Notes: a model not told the origin generated them from the letters alone. A DNA stretch of 64,000 bases from Candidatus Omnitrophota bacterium (GCA_029570205.1 JAKQSI010000111.1:1-64000); one strand, 5' to 3'; shown: positions 9,163-19,162, counted from the first letter of the stretch. Made by a program: numbers and translations.

Positions 9163-9330
9163 TATAACCCTGGAAATACCGGGTCATGTTCAAGAAATGC
9201 AAACCCCATACCAGAGGCATTGACAATCAGAAATCAAATCAGAGACCAGCCGAATCCGCGCGCTTTTCGGCGTGAGCAGGATGCAAAACGAAAGCGTCGG
9301 GAGCCAAGCCTTGAAGGCCGTTGAATGAGT

Positions 9331-9359
9331 TTGAACGCACCCTGTGAATATGTTAGTCT
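9331..9359 (+). promoter_or_regulatory. Sigma70-type promoter for the amidohydrolase/GH35 operon
   Basis: TTGAAC at 9331-9336, a 17-nt spacer, and TAGTCT at 9354-9359, about 36 nt before the ATG at 9395. The spacing is ideal, the -35 is a 5 of 6 match, and the position fits. Confidence 0.5.
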
Positions 9360-9394
9360 GACCATTCAACAACAAACTGTTTTGAGACATTGCA

Positions 9395-10597
9395 ATGGAA
9401 CAGCCTGATCTTTCAGAGGAAGTCAAAAATCTCACCCCGGAGCTGGTCCGGCTTCGACGTGATTTCCACCGTCACCCGGAGCCGGCATTTCAGGAAGAGC
9501 GGACGGCGGAAGTTGTTGCGGCGTATCTGCGGGACTTTGGATTGCCTGTGCAGACCGGAATCGCGCGGACCGGAGTTGTCGCTTTGATCGAAGGGAAGAA
9601 ACCGGGGCGAACCCTTCTGCTCCGGGCGGATATGGACGCTCTGCCGATTGAGGAAGCAAACGAAATCGACTATCGCTCTCAGGTTCCGGGAGTTATGCAC
9701 GCCTGCGGGCATGACGGGCATACGGCAATTCTTCTGGGAGCCGCGCGTGTCCTGGCGGAGAAGAAGGATCGACTTACGGGGAATGTGAAACTGGTTTTTC
9801 AACCGGCCGAAGAGAAACCCGGCGGCGCATTGCCGATGATTGAAGAGGGAATCCTGGAGAATCCGAAGGTGGATGCGGCGCTGGCGCTGCACCTGGCGAT
9901 GATGTTACCCATCGGGCAGATCGGCGTTCGACCGGGGCCGGTATTTGCGAGCACGGATGAGTTCCGGATCACCGTTCTGGGGAAAGGCGGTCACGGCGGG
10001 ATGCCCCATGAGACGGTGGACCCCATTGTTTGCGCGGCACGGGTCGTGGAAGCCCTTCAGACACTGGTGAGCCGCGAATGCCATCCCGCGAAAGCGCTGG
10101 TTGTCACCATCGGTCGGATTGCAGGCGGGGAGACATTCAACGTGATCCCGGACAGCGTCGAATTGGGAGGCACGGTTCGCACGTATGATACCGCCTTGCG
10201 GCAGTCTATGGAGGAACGGATCAGGCGAGTAGTCAAAGGAACTACGGAGGCCGCCGGAGCCGACTACCGACTCGATTACCGTTACCTGTATCCGCCTTTA
10301 GTTAACGACACGGATATGAGCCGGTTTGTTCGGACAATCGCTGGGGAGATTGTCGGCGAAACCCAGGCTGTTGCGCACGATCTCGATATGATCGGCGAGG
10401 ATATGGCTTTTATCCTGGAACGTGTACCGGGATGCTACTTCTTCGTCGGCGCGCGAAACGAGGAAAAGGGGTGTATCTACCCACATCATAGTTCACGGTT
10501 CAATTTCGATGAGGACGCCATGTCCATCGCCGTCGAAATGTTTATCCGGTGTGCGGAGCGGTTTCTAACGAATAACAACTTCTGGAGAGCGGAATGA
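9395..10597 (+). CDS. M20-family amidohydrolase (N-acyl amino acid / hippurate hydrolase type)
   Basis: This 400-residue cytoplasmic metallohydrolase should cleave N-acyl groups from amino acids or related amides. The dinuclear metal motif HACGHDGHTA, the catalytic AEEKPGGA region and GKGGHGGMPH, which starts the lid/dimerisation domain, are all present. A late HHSSRFNFDEDA segment carries the last metal ligand. It overlaps the next gene, a GH35 beta-galactosidase, by 4 nt (ATGA), which suggests a joint role in breaking down an N-acylated glycan or glycopeptide. That functional link is inferred. No clear ribosome site precedes ATG 9395. Confidence 0.88.
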   Translation: MEQPDLSEEVKNLTPELVRLRRDFHRHPEPAFQEERTAEVVAAYLRDFGLPVQTGIARTGVVALIEGKKPGRTLLLRADMDALPIEEANEIDYRSQVPGVMHACGHDGHTAILLGAARVLAEKKDRLTGNVKLVFQPAEEKPGGALPMIEEGILENPKVDAALALHLAMMLPIGQIGVRPGPVFASTDEFRITVLGKGGHGGMPHETVDPIVCAARVVEALQTLVSRECHPAKALVVTIGRIAGGETFNVIPDSVELGGTVRTYDTALRQSMEERIRRVVKGTTEAAGADYRLDYRYLYPPLVNDTDMSRFVRTIAGEIVGETQAVAHDLDMIGEDMAFILERVPGCYFFVGARNEEKGCIYPHHSSRFNFDEDAMSIAVEMFIRCAERFLTNNNFWRAE

Positions 10598-13077
10598 AGA
10601 AACATCGAACAGTAGAATATGATCGATGCAGTTTTATTTTGAGCGGGAAACGTGTATTCCTGACTTCCGGATCGATTCACTATTTCCGTGTACCTCATGA
10701 ACTGTGGGCGGATCGACTGGAGAAAGCGAAATCGTTCGGCTTGAATTGCATTCAGTTTTATGTGCCCTGGAATTACCACGAACCTCGTGAGGAAGATTAC
10801 TTTTTTATAGACGATGCCGATTTGGATCGATTCATGTCGCTTTGCGAGAAAATGGGATTTTACCTGATTGCGCGGCCCGGACCCTATATTTGCGCGGAAT
10901 GGGATTTCGGGGGATTCCCGGCATGGTTGCTGACGAAACCGGGCCTTCTTCTTCGCCGATATGAACCGCAATACCTGAAATACGTGGACCGCTGGTTTGA
11001 CCGCCTGATTCCCATCATCGCGAAACATCAATACACGCGCGGGGGCGGCGTGATTCTCGTTCAGATAGAAAATGAATTGGGAAACATCTGCCTGGACGAG
11101 GAAGAATCGGAGGCATATTTGACCCATATCGAGGAACTCGTACATCGGAACGGGATTGATGTCCCGCTCATTACCTGCGCAGGTTCTCACAAGGGGACGC
11201 TGGAATGTATCAACAGCCATTATCCCTCGCTTCAAGTAGAGTCATTCCGGGACAAGCAACCGGATGCCCCCATTTTTTCAACCGAGTTTTATCCGGGCTG
11301 GTACTCCACGTGGCATAATCCGGCAGACTGGAATCCTTACCCGAAAGAAGTTGTGGAGAAAGAAACATGGCGGTTTCTGTATGCCGGTGCGTCGGGATAT
11401 AACTATTACATGTGGCATGGGGGGACTCATTTCGGCTACAATACCATGTATTTGCAGACGACAAGTTACGATTTCGGCGCGCCGTTATCCGAAGCCGGAG
11501 GGGTAACGGATAAGTTCCGTGCCTTGGCGCGACCGGCCCGTCTTGCCTCGGCATTTTCGGAAATCCTGGCCGGATCCGATTTGGAGTATACCGACCTGCT
11601 CATTCCCCCAAGCGCGGACATTCTGGTTCGTCGCCGGCTCAATGGGGAGTCACAATTCCTATTCCTGGAAAACGATGGCGACACAATCGGCAAGCCACCC
11701 CTGCGGGCGGTCGGACTGTCCCGGATTTCTTTGAAGATTCCCCCGCAAACCTTTCGAACCGTTCTCGGCAACATGGATCTCGGCAACCGCGCAACCTTAT
11801 TGGAATGCCGTTTCCCGGTTCTGGGTTTGTTTCAACTCAGGGGGGCAAAAGTATTGGTTCTGGAGGACGCAGACGGTTTCGCACAACTGCAGATCCCACG
11901 TGAAGTTGACATTACGGGTAATTTGCCGGTTACCCGCAGGGGAAACAGGATTGAATTGGAGGGAAAACTCAGGGGAAACAAGTACGCCCGGGCGGATTTC
12001 AAATACGACAATGAACATCTTATTGTGCTACTGGTTTCCCCGGACCTGGATAACCGTGTCTGGCCGGTAGCCGACGGAGTGGTGATCGGGGGGCGGTATG
12101 CGCGACAGGAGAGAAAGCGGGTTGAAGTCCACTTCGGCCCGGATGAAACGGAAGCCTGGCTGATTACCCCGGAAGGCTCCGTAGCGATGACGCCTCAAAA
12201 CAGTAATCTTTTACTTCCGGTTCTCGGCGAGTGGATGTGTGCGGCCCGGGATACGGAACTTTCTCCGAGAATCGACGACAGCGAATGGATGGAAAGTTAC
12301 CGACCGGTTTTGCGCGATCTTGCAGGCAGCCATCACGGCTATGCCTGGTACCGATGCCATGTACAGGAGGATCAGCCGGCTGAGCGAGAGTTGCACCTGA
12401 CGGCGCCGGCGGATCGCGCATTGGTATTCATTAACGGCGAACAGGTGTTGACTACGCTGGAACCGCCCGAGGACCGTCGCGTTCAACCGTCCGCTTCCGT
12501 ACGTGTGCGGTTGCAGAAAGGAGAGAATGTCATCGCCATCCTCTCCGACAATCTGGGACATGTAAAAGGCGATTGGCAATTGAGCGATGTGCGCAAAGAC
12601 GGAATGAAAATGCACGACGATCACAAGGGGTTACTCGGTCCCGTGTATCTCGATTCGAGAGAGCTGCATTTCTGGCGATTTCAACATGGCTTGATCGGCG
12701 AACAGCGGAATTATCCGCAAGGAGAAGGAGATTGGGTACCTCTCTCGGAAAGGCAGGACAAAAGGCTGCAATGGTTCAAGACAGATTTCTCTGTGGAGCA
12801 GAACACTTTGCGCGCCTCCGCTGCATCGCCGTTGCGTATTCGTCTGGAGGGGCTGACCAAAGGTGTCCTGTGGGTTAATGGAAAACACCTGGGGCGCTAT
12901 TGGACTATGAACGGGCATCTCGATTACTACGTCCCGGGGCCGTGGTTGAGCAGACGGAATACGCTGGTGATTTTTGAGGAGGGAGATGGGACGCCGGAAA
13001 GGGCGCATTTTGTCTGGGACCCTACGGGGGCGTGTGCAGTAAATATTCTGGAGATCGGAGATACAACAAGATGTTGA
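10594..13077 (+). CDS. Beta-galactosidase, glycoside hydrolase family 35
   Basis: The protein hydrolyses terminal beta-galactosides with retention. The GH35 signature RPGPYICAEWDFGGFP is intact. The acid/base is E161 in IENELG, and the nucleophile is E231 in STEFYPGW. At 827 residues it has the TIM barrel (about 1-320) followed by several beta-sandwich domains, including a jelly-roll near LWVNGKHLGRYW at the C-terminus that is typical of the family. There is no signal peptide, so it probably acts on imported oligosaccharides. It is translationally coupled to the M20 hydrolase upstream and overlaps the next small secreted-protein gene. Confidence 0.95.
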   Translation: MKKHRTVEYDRCSFILSGKRVFLTSGSIHYFRVPHELWADRLEKAKSFGLNCIQFYVPWNYHEPREEDYFFIDDADLDRFMSLCEKMGFYLIARPGPYICAEWDFGGFPAWLLTKPGLLLRRYEPQYLKYVDRWFDRLIPIIAKHQYTRGGGVILVQIENELGNICLDEEESEAYLTHIEELVHRNGIDVPLITCAGSHKGTLECINSHYPSLQVESFRDKQPDAPIFSTEFYPGWYSTWHNPADWNPYPKEVVEKETWRFLYAGASGYNYYMWHGGTHFGYNTMYLQTTSYDFGAPLSEAGGVTDKFRALARPARLASAFSEILAGSDLEYTDLLIPPSADILVRRRLNGESQFLFLENDGDTIGKPPLRAVGLSRISLKIPPQTFRTVLGNMDLGNRATLLECRFPVLGLFQLRGAKVLVLEDADGFAQLQIPREVDITGNLPVTRRGNRIELEGKLRGNKYARADFKYDNEHLIVLLVSPDLDNRVWPVADGVVIGGRYARQERKRVEVHFGPDETEAWLITPEGSVAMTPQNSNLLLPVLGEWMCAARDTELSPRIDDSEWMESYRPVLRDLAGSHHGYAWYRCHVQEDQPAERELHLTAPADRALVFINGEQVLTTLEPPEDRRVQPSASVRVRLQKGENVIAILSDNLGHVKGDWQLSDVRKDGMKMHDDHKGLLGPVYLDSRELHFWRFQHGLIGEQRNYPQGEGDWVPLSERQDKRLQWFKTDFSVEQNTLRASAASPLRIRLEGLTKGVLWVNGKHLGRYWTMNGHLDYYVPGPWLSRRNTLVIFEEGDGTPERAHFVWDPTGACAVNILEIGDTTRC

Positions 13078-13796
13078 TGTTGCTCTTGGTCGTTGGCATT
13101 GGTGTTTTCTCCGGCGCATCTTTTTCCGCCGGATTCCCTTACGAAATCGGTCAAATCCGGACTTACGAACATGAGACGGAAATGCCGTTCCCTGAAGAGA
13201 AGGCGACCGGGCATTATGTTCTGACTGTGCTTCGAGAAGAAAAAGTAGCGGATCGGGATTGCCGGGTCATCCAGGAACACTACGATCCGGCCTCCCTCGG
13301 GGCAAAACGCGAATTATTTTTTGATTCCGATTTCAATCGGATACAGGAAATCGTTTCTCAGGGAACATTCGAGGAGCGGATCGAGTTCGATCCTCCGATT
13401 TCGAATCCGTATGCGGAATTAGAGGTTGGAGAGGAAAGGAAAACAAGTCACACACTGATTGTGCGCGGTCTGCCGGGCGGTGAGGAACGGAGCCGCTCGC
13501 CCTTCACCCGTGCGGTCAAACGTCTACCGGATGAGACGGTTGAGGTTCCGGCAGGGATATTTGTGTCTTGCAGAAAAATCATGGAGCGAACAGAGTCCGA
13601 GTCTGTCAATCAAGGGGGGACCTGCAAAATCATCACGATTCGAGAGGCATGGTGGGATCCAAAGCAGGGGCTTGTGAAAGAAATCTACCATAACTGCATT
13701 TGTGGACCTCAAGGTGTTGTGGTCAGGGAATGGACCATGACTAATGCGTTGAAATCCATCACGGGGCGGGAAGAAACCGAGCCGTCTGAAAAATGA
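13071..13796 (+). CDS. Secreted protein of unknown function
   Basis: From ATG 13071, which overlaps the GH35 stop and has GGAGATCGGAG upstream, this is a 242-residue protein with a signal peptide ending near SFSAG. The mature part is beta-rich. It contains VEVPAGIFVSCRK and REAWWDPKQGLVKE, phrases that recall small periplasmic TapB/DUF3108-like beta-barrel proteins, but this is a weak resemblance. It overlaps nth by an ATGA. No function is proposed. Confidence 0.6.
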   Translation: MLMLLLVVGIGVFSGASFSAGFPYEIGQIRTYEHETEMPFPEEKATGHYVLTVLREEKVADRDCRVIQEHYDPASLGAKRELFFDSDFNRIQEIVSQGTFEERIEFDPPISNPYAELEVGEERKTSHTLIVRGLPGGEERSRSPFTRAVKRLPDETVEVPAGIFVSCRKIMERTESESVNQGGTCKIITIREAWWDPKQGLVKEIYHNCICGPQGVVVREWTMTNALKSITGREETEPSEK

Positions 13797-14449
13797 TCTC
13801 AAATCGGAATATCCATTGGGCGATCCGAATGCTTCGTGAGATGGTCGCGGAATGGCGTGAGCCGATTGTCACGCGGATTGCACGTCGCGGGGACCCGTTC
13901 CAGGTTTTGATCTCCTGCCTCTTGAGCCTTCGGACAAAGGATGAGGTCACTCGTACGGCATCCCTTCGCCTTTTCGCGATGGCAGAGACTGCGCAGGAGA
14001 TGCGGAGGATTCCCGCGGAGGAAATCGCGAAGGTTATCTATCCGGTGGGTTTCTACAACACGAAAGCAAAGAATATCCATCTGATATGTCAGGATTTATT
14101 GCAGCGTTTCGGAGGGGAGGTTCCCAGGGAGATTGATGCTCTGCTGACGCTGAACGGGGTTGGGCGAAAAACGGCCAACCTTGTGGTGACCAAGGGGCAT
14201 GGATTGCCTGGAATCTGCGTGGATACCCATGTGCATCGGATTCCCAATCGCTGGGGATATGTGGAAACACGGACGCCGAAAGAGACGGAATTCGCGTTGA
14301 GGTCGAAATTGCCCGAACAATACTGGATTGAGTTCAATGATTTGCTGGTGACATTCGGGCAGAACTTATGTGTCCCGATTTCGCCTCATTGCAGCCGTTG
14401 TCGATTGGCGGATTCGTGTGGCAGGGTGGGAGTTACGCGAAGCCGATGA
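13793..14449 (+). CDS. nth: Endonuclease III (DNA glycosylase/AP lyase)
   Basis: This base-excision repair enzyme removes oxidised pyrimidines and nicks at abasic sites. The helix-hairpin-helix motif LNGVGRKTANLVV contains the catalytic K126, and VDTHVHRI holds the catalytic D144; the spacing of 18 matches E. coli Lys120/Asp138. The iron-sulfur ligands are C-X6-C-X2-C-X5-C near the C-terminus. The length of 218 residues is normal. It starts within the stop of the upstream secreted-protein gene. Confidence 0.96.
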   Translation: MISNRNIHWAIRMLREMVAEWREPIVTRIARRGDPFQVLISCLLSLRTKDEVTRTASLRLFAMAETAQEMRRIPAEEIAKVIYPVGFYNTKAKNIHLICQDLLQRFGGEVPREIDALLTLNGVGRKTANLVVTKGHGLPGICVDTHVHRIPNRWGYVETRTPKETEFALRSKLPEQYWIEFNDLLVTFGQNLCVPISPHCSRCRLADSCGRVGVTRSR

Positions 14450-14526
14450 GCGGGCAGGTGTCCGGTTGCATTGCCCCGAAGGAAGGCCAACCGTATCATA
14501 AACAGTAGAGGAAATGAGGTTATTCC

Positions 14527-15123
14527 ATGAAGTCATACTTTGATCAAAAATGGCGTTCTACAACGATTGTGGCGGTCCGCCGGAACGGGAAAGTTGTTGT
14601 CGCCGGAGACGGGCAACTCAGCCTCGGCGATACGATCATGAAGAACCATGCGCGGAAAGTGCGCCGTCTCTACGACGACCGTGTTGTGGTTGGATTTGCC
14701 GGTGCAAGCGCGGATGCATTCACCTTATTCGAGAAGTTCGAGGCGAAATTGGATGAGTACCGGGGGAATCTGGTGCGCTCCTCGGTGGAGCTGGCAAAAG
14801 ACTGGCGGATGGACCGTGCCTTGCGTCACCTGGAGGCGCTGTTGATTGTATGCGATGAAGAGAACACCCTCGTGATCTCGGGAAACGGAGATGTGATCGA
14901 GCCGGACGAGGATGTGATTGCCATCGGTTCCGGCGGCCCATTTGCGCAGGCGGCGGCTATGGCGCTTCTGAAATTTACCGATATGGATGCCGCGTCGATT
15001 GCGCGGGAATCTCTTGCCTTGGCCGCAAGGATCTGCGTATTCACCAACCAGGAGTTTGTGCTGGAAGCGCTGCCGAAATTTCCCGAGGAACCCCCATCGA
15101 AAAAACGGAACTCAAAGGACTGA
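14527..15123 (+). CDS. hslV: HslV, peptidase subunit of the HslUV protease
   Basis: HslV forms the double-hexamer proteolytic core (beta-type proteasome fold) driven by HslU. The catalytic threonine is T12 in RSTTIVAVR, which implies an 11-residue propeptide removed before activity. The motifs [18 protein letters not shown] and [11 protein letters not shown] are typical. The length is 198 residues, slightly longer than E. coli HslV at both ends, with a charged C-terminal tail. A GAGG site precedes ATG 14527. hslU follows after 7 nt. Confidence 0.97.
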   Translation: MKSYFDQKWRSTTIVAVRRNGKVVVAGDGQLSLGDTIMKNHARKVRRLYDDRVVVGFAGASADAFTLFEKFEAKLDEYRGNLVRSSVELAKDWRMDRALRHLEALLIVCDEENTLVISGNGDVIEPDEDVIAIGSGGPFAQAAAMALLKFTDMDAASIARESLALAARICVFTNQEFVLEALPKFPEEPPSKKRNSKD

Positions 15124-15130
15124 ATACACT

Positions 15131-16537
15131 GTGAATCAAGACGTTGTTCGATTTGAATTAGTATCCTCTCATGGCGTTATTGAAGGTCTGACGCCGCGTC
15201 AGATCGTTGCGGAATTGGATAAGTACATCGTCGGGCAGGATGAGGCAAAACGGGCGGTTGCCATTGCGTTGCGGAACCGGGCGCGTCGTCGCGCACTTTC
15301 CCCGGCCGTTCAAGAAGAGATTTATCCCAAGAACATCATTATGATCGGCCCGACAGGGGTCGGAAAGACCGAAATCGCCCGCCGTCTGGCCCGCCTGGAG
15401 GACTCCCCGTTTGTGAAAGTTGAAGCCTCCAAGTTCACCGAGATAGGCTATGTGGGCCGGGATGTGGATTCGATTATCCGGGACCTGGTGGAGATGGCGG
15501 TAACACGGGAACGGACCCGAAGAACCGAGCAGTCCAGGGTGGGGGCCGAACAGGCCACTGAGGAACGTCTGTTGGACCTGCTTATGCCGGGGGGAACGCG
15601 GACCGTGATGGAAGAGGAAGCAGCCGACCTCACCGACATCGGGAAACAGAGACTGCAAGCCAGTCGGGAACGCCTGCGGGAAATGCTCCGGGCAGGGAAA
15701 CTCGACGATCGAATGGTGGATTTTGAGGTAACCGAGAAAGCAGGGAATGTGCTGGTCGGATTCCCCTCCGGCGCGGGACTGGAGGAGTTGGGGATCGACC
15801 TGAAAGAGATGATGGACAAGATGCTGCCGACTCGCAGACGGCGTCAGGCCATGAAGGTTTCAGAGGCTCAATCCATTATTCTGGAAGAGGAAGCAGGGAA
15901 ACTGATCGACATGGAAGCGGCGGTCAAAGAGGCGATTCACAAGGTGGAACAGACCGGCATTGTGTTCCTGGATGAGATCGACAAGATCGTGGGCAGAGAG
16001 GGCGGATCGGGGCCGGATGTTTCCCGGTCGGGGGTTCAGCGGGATATTCTTCCGTTGGTTGAGGGGACGACGGTTTTCACAAAATACGGGATGGTTCAAA
16101 CCGATCACGTCCTGTTCATCGCAGCCGGGGCATTCCACGGCAGCAGCCCGGCGGACCTGATTCCCGAGCTGCAGGGAAGATTTCCTATTCGGGTGGAACT
16201 GGACCCGCTCGAAAAAGAAGACTTCGAACGGATCCTGCGCGAACCGGAAAACTCCCTGATCCGGCAGTACATTGCGCTTGTGGAAACGGATGGCGTAATG
16301 CTGGAGTTTACGGACGATGCCTTGACCACCATGGCCGAAATGGCTTTTGAAATCAATGAGGAAACCGAGAACATCGGCGCACGACGGTTGCACACCATTA
16401 TGGAAAAGGTTCTTGAGGATGTTCTATTCGAGGCCCCCGACATTGAGACCCATCATGTCGTGGTCGATTCGGATTACGTAAAAAGGAAACTGGAAGACAT
16501 TGTGGGCGATACGGACCTGTCGAAGTATATTCTCTGA
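15131..16537 (+). CDS. hslU: HslU, ATPase subunit of the HslUV protease
   Basis: This AAA+ unfoldase feeds substrates to HslV. It shows TPRQIVAELDKYIVGQ at the N-terminus, Walker A GPTGVGKT at about residues 73-80, Walker B IVFLDEIDKI, the GVQRDILPLVEG region, and a C-terminal YIL tail that would dock into HslV. The ORF track starts at 14987 inside hslV. GTG 15131, with AAAGGA upstream, gives a 468-residue protein of normal length and is preferred. The I domain lies between the Walker motifs. Confidence 0.96.
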   Translation: MNQDVVRFELVSSHGVIEGLTPRQIVAELDKYIVGQDEAKRAVAIALRNRARRRALSPAVQEEIYPKNIIMIGPTGVGKTEIARRLARLEDSPFVKVEASKFTEIGYVGRDVDSIIRDLVEMAVTRERTRRTEQSRVGAEQATEERLLDLLMPGGTRTVMEEEAADLTDIGKQRLQASRERLREMLRAGKLDDRMVDFEVTEKAGNVLVGFPSGAGLEELGIDLKEMMDKMLPTRRRRQAMKVSEAQSIILEEEAGKLIDMEAAVKEAIHKVEQTGIVFLDEIDKIVGREGGSGPDVSRSGVQRDILPLVEGTTVFTKYGMVQTDHVLFIAAGAFHGSSPADLIPELQGRFPIRVELDPLEKEDFERILREPENSLIRQYIALVETDGVMLEFTDDALTTMAEMAFEINEETENIGARRLHTIMEKVLEDVLFEAPDIETHHVVVDSDYVKRKLEDIVGDTDLSKYIL

Positions 16538-16650
16538 TGAATGCCGAGCGCAGAAATCCTCAGGCCCGTCCGGTCTCATGCGTATTTCCGCTTCGGCTTA
16601 TCAAACAGGGTCGCCCGGGGTGGAATCCTGAACATCTGGGAAGTTCATAA

Positions 16651-17232
16651 TCAACGCTTTTCCACTTCCTCGTTTCCCCACTGTACCCAGCCATTGCGCG
16701 GATGCCTGGCAAACAGTTCCAGGTACGGACCGGGGGAACACGCCTCAATGATGTCGTACAGTTCATCCGGCTTGCGGGAATGCTCCCGCTTCCGCGCTGT
16801 AAGGATGTTCGTCTGTGTTCTTCCGGCCGTGAGCGTGCGCATACTGCCCCGAATGCCGAAGAGGACCAACTCCGTTACATTGCGAAAGTAGAACCCTACA
16901 CCCCGACCGTCCGGCCCGCCATCTTTGCGCACTTTGTACCAGACCAGGTTCGTCTTATACGTGAATCCCCACCGTTTCATTACCTCAAGCCCTTCCGAGA
17001 TAAGGGCATTGGGGACCCAAAGGTACAGGTGAGCGCGTGCTGCCACGATACGATTGACGGGCAGTTCATATATTTCTTCCATTGTCATGGTGGGATAGCG
17101 CAGAAGCCGCCGATGTTCCGGGGCCATCTTTCCGGTGCGGTTGTCGAATCGCCAGGGGGGATCAGCAAGAATGGTTGAGAATGGCCCCTTGATCCGGCTG
17201 GTCAGATCTTCAGCGGCGGAAATTAGGGGCAT
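16651..17232 (-). CDS. MT-A70 family adenine-N6 methyltransferase
   Basis: This is a probable S-adenosylmethionine-dependent methyltransferase acting on adenine in nucleic acid. The catalytic DPPW and the HLYLWVPNA, TNLVWYKV and KPDELYDIIE segments match the MT-A70 family. PYLELFAR near the end is also typical. From ATG 17232 it has 193 residues; a TTG at 17265 would add 11. No restriction nuclease is beside it, so it is an orphan methylase in this window. It is the last gene of the minus-strand chaperone cluster, with its start about 55 nt after the Hsp70 stop. Whether the substrate is DNA or RNA cannot be told. Confidence 0.85.
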   Translation of the reverse strand: MPLISAAEDLTSRIKGPFSTILADPPWRFDNRTGKMAPEHRRLLRYPTMTMEEIYELPVNRIVAARAHLYLWVPNALISEGLEVMKRWGFTYKTNLVWYKVRKDGGPDGRGVGFYFRNVTELVLFGIRGSMRTLTAGRTQTNILTARKREHSRKPDELYDIIEACSPGPYLELFARHPRNGWVQWGNEEVEKR

Positions 17233-17286
17233 GTTCCGTATCTCTGCTGTCGATTCCAAGGACAAGAGAAGGGCAGAAGGAATGAC

Positions 17287-19041
17287 TCAGTAATCCGCCG
17301 TTTCCATTCGGGTGAGCAGTTCGTTCAGCTCTCCCATGATCTCGCCCATGCGGTCATGATCCTTGGACTCTTTGGCCGTTTTCAGTTCATCCACCACGCG
17401 TCGCGCGCTTTCCGATAGAGCATCATCGTACTCACCGAACATTCGCTCGGCGCGGTAAATCAGGCTTTCGGCTTCATTCACCAGGTTGTCTCTCTGGCGC
17501 ATTTTCGTGATTTCCGCGACCCGCTTTCGGGCCTCGTCGGTCAACCGTTTCACCTCTTCCGGAGAAAGTCGGTTATCGGTGGAGAGGATGGTGACGCTGA
17601 CTTCCTTGTTGGTCGTCAGATCTTTAGCGGTTGCTTCAAGAATCCGATCCTGATTGAGTCGGAATGTCACCTCAATCCGGGGCACACCACGCGGAGCAGG
17701 TGGAATCCCATCAATGCGAAGCATGTCCAGGAACGTGTTGGCCGAAGCGACCGGCTCTTCCCCTTCATAAACCGGGAATGAAATGGCGGTCTGGAAATCG
17801 CGTGTTGTCGTGAAAAGATCACGGGCCTCGGTCGGATAAGTTGAGTTTCGTTCGATCAGAACGCCGTACCGGTCATCCGCTAATCCCACCCCTAATGAGA
17901 ACGGGGTAAGGTGGACAATCACCGGCCCGTCCGTCTGCACGGCATCCGCTGCGGTCAATTCCAACTCCTCGTCCAGCGGAGCCAGAATGGACGCCTGGAT
18001 GGCCGCCCCCAGGGCGACACATTCATCCGGGCTGACATCCTTGCGTGGTTCTTTATTGATGAGGGAACGAACCAGTTGCTGGACATAGGGAATTCGAGTG
18101 GTTCCGCCCACGAGCAGCACGTTGCTGACATCTTCAGGCTGCAACCCCGCATCGGTAATGGCGTCCCGCGAAGGACCAATGGTGCTTTCCAGCAAATCTC
18201 TTGTCAGCGCTTCGAACTTGGCGCGTGTGAGTTCAGTGTCCACCGTGATCGGCCCTTTGGGCGTCATGGCAACGGCCTCGACAAGAATGTGGGTCTTAGT
18301 AATACTGGACAGCTCAATTTTTGCTTCCTGAGCGGCATCGCGAAGACGGAACATCGCTTTGGCGTCTTTGGAAAGATCGACTCCATATTGACGTTTGATT
18401 TCGCCGAGGAGAAACTCCACAATTCGTTCGTCCAGATCGTCGCCACCCAGCTTGTTGTTGCCTTTAATGGACAAGACCTGAAAAACCCCGCCGACCATCT
18501 CGATGATGGACACGTCAAACGTGCCACCGCCGAAATCGTACACCATCAGGATTTGGTCGCTTTCCTTGTCCAAGCCATAGGAGATTGCCGCAGCGGTCGG
18601 CTCGTCGATAATCCGCCGGACCCGGAACCCGGCAATCATCCCAGCATCACGGGTGGCCTGACGTTGAGCATCGGTGAAATAGGCGGGGACGGTGATCACA
18701 GCCTGCTCGATGGATTGTCCCAGGTAGTTCTCTGCATCCGTCTTCAGTTTCTGAAGAATAATGGAAGAAATCTCCTGCGGCGTTCGTTGAATCCCATCGA
18801 TATTCACACGATACTTCGTTCCCATCCGTCTCTTGATGGAGAACACCGTGCGATCCGGGTTCAAGGCCGCTGCCCGTCGGGCCTTTTTCCCAACAAGGAT
18901 GTCTCCGTCCTCGGTAAAGTGGACAACAGAAGGTGTCAGCCGATCCCCCAGATCGTTGGGGATGATGGTGGGCTTGCCATTGTCCATATACGCCATGACA
19001 GAATTTGTCGTACCAAGATCGATTCCCAGGATAATTCCCAT
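17287..19041 (-). CDS. Hsp70 chaperone (DnaK paralogue with shortened C-terminus)
   Basis: This is an ATP-driven chaperone. GIDLGTTNSV opens the nucleotide-binding domain; VYDFGGGTFDVS and LVGGTTRIPYV are the other Hsp70 signatures. The substrate-binding part has TPFSLGVGL and the helical lid. At 584 residues it is about 50 shorter than housekeeping DnaK and lacks the Gly/Asp/Glu-rich tail, ending in a helical lid (MGEIMGELNELLTRM). It sits with a short GrpE and a J-like TPR protein, so it looks like an auxiliary system rather than the main dnaK. AGGAG precedes ATG 19041. No CIRCE element was seen. Confidence 0.92.
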   Translation of the reverse strand: MGIILGIDLGTTNSVMAYMDNGKPTIIPNDLGDRLTPSVVHFTEDGDILVGKKARRAAALNPDRTVFSIKRRMGTKYRVNIDGIQRTPQEISSIILQKLKTDAENYLGQSIEQAVITVPAYFTDAQRQATRDAGMIAGFRVRRIIDEPTAAAISYGLDKESDQILMVYDFGGGTFDVSIIEMVGGVFQVLSIKGNNKLGGDDLDERIVEFLLGEIKRQYGVDLSKDAKAMFRLRDAAQEAKIELSSITKTHILVEAVAMTPKGPITVDTELTRAKFEALTRDLLESTIGPSRDAITDAGLQPEDVSNVLLVGGTTRIPYVQQLVRSLINKEPRKDVSPDECVALGAAIQASILAPLDEELELTAADAVQTDGPVIVHLTPFSLGVGLADDRYGVLIERNSTYPTEARDLFTTTRDFQTAISFPVYEGEEPVASANTFLDMLRIDGIPPAPRGVPRIEVTFRLNQDRILEATAKDLTTNKEVSVTILSTDNRLSPEEVKRLTDEARKRVAEITKMRQRDNLVNEAESLIYRAERMFGEYDDALSESARRVVDELKTAKESKDHDRMGEIMGELNELLTRMETADY

Positions 19042-19162
19042 ACGCTACTCCTAAAGCGCATAGCCTATTGCGTCCCATCTATAATTTATCATAAGGAAGG
19101 CATTTCCTCACGCCCAATATGGCGGGCAGGGAAATGCTCCGGGACTGACTGATTGACAGACC

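Noticed and set aside
17287-19041. CIRCE or sigma32 heat-shock control of the chaperone cluster
   Set aside because: No TTAGCACTC inverted repeat and no sigma32-like promoter was found; the visible promoter is sigma70-like.
17911-19152. 413-residue plus-strand ORF
   Set aside because: Antisense shadow of the Hsp70 gene, with no protein-family features.
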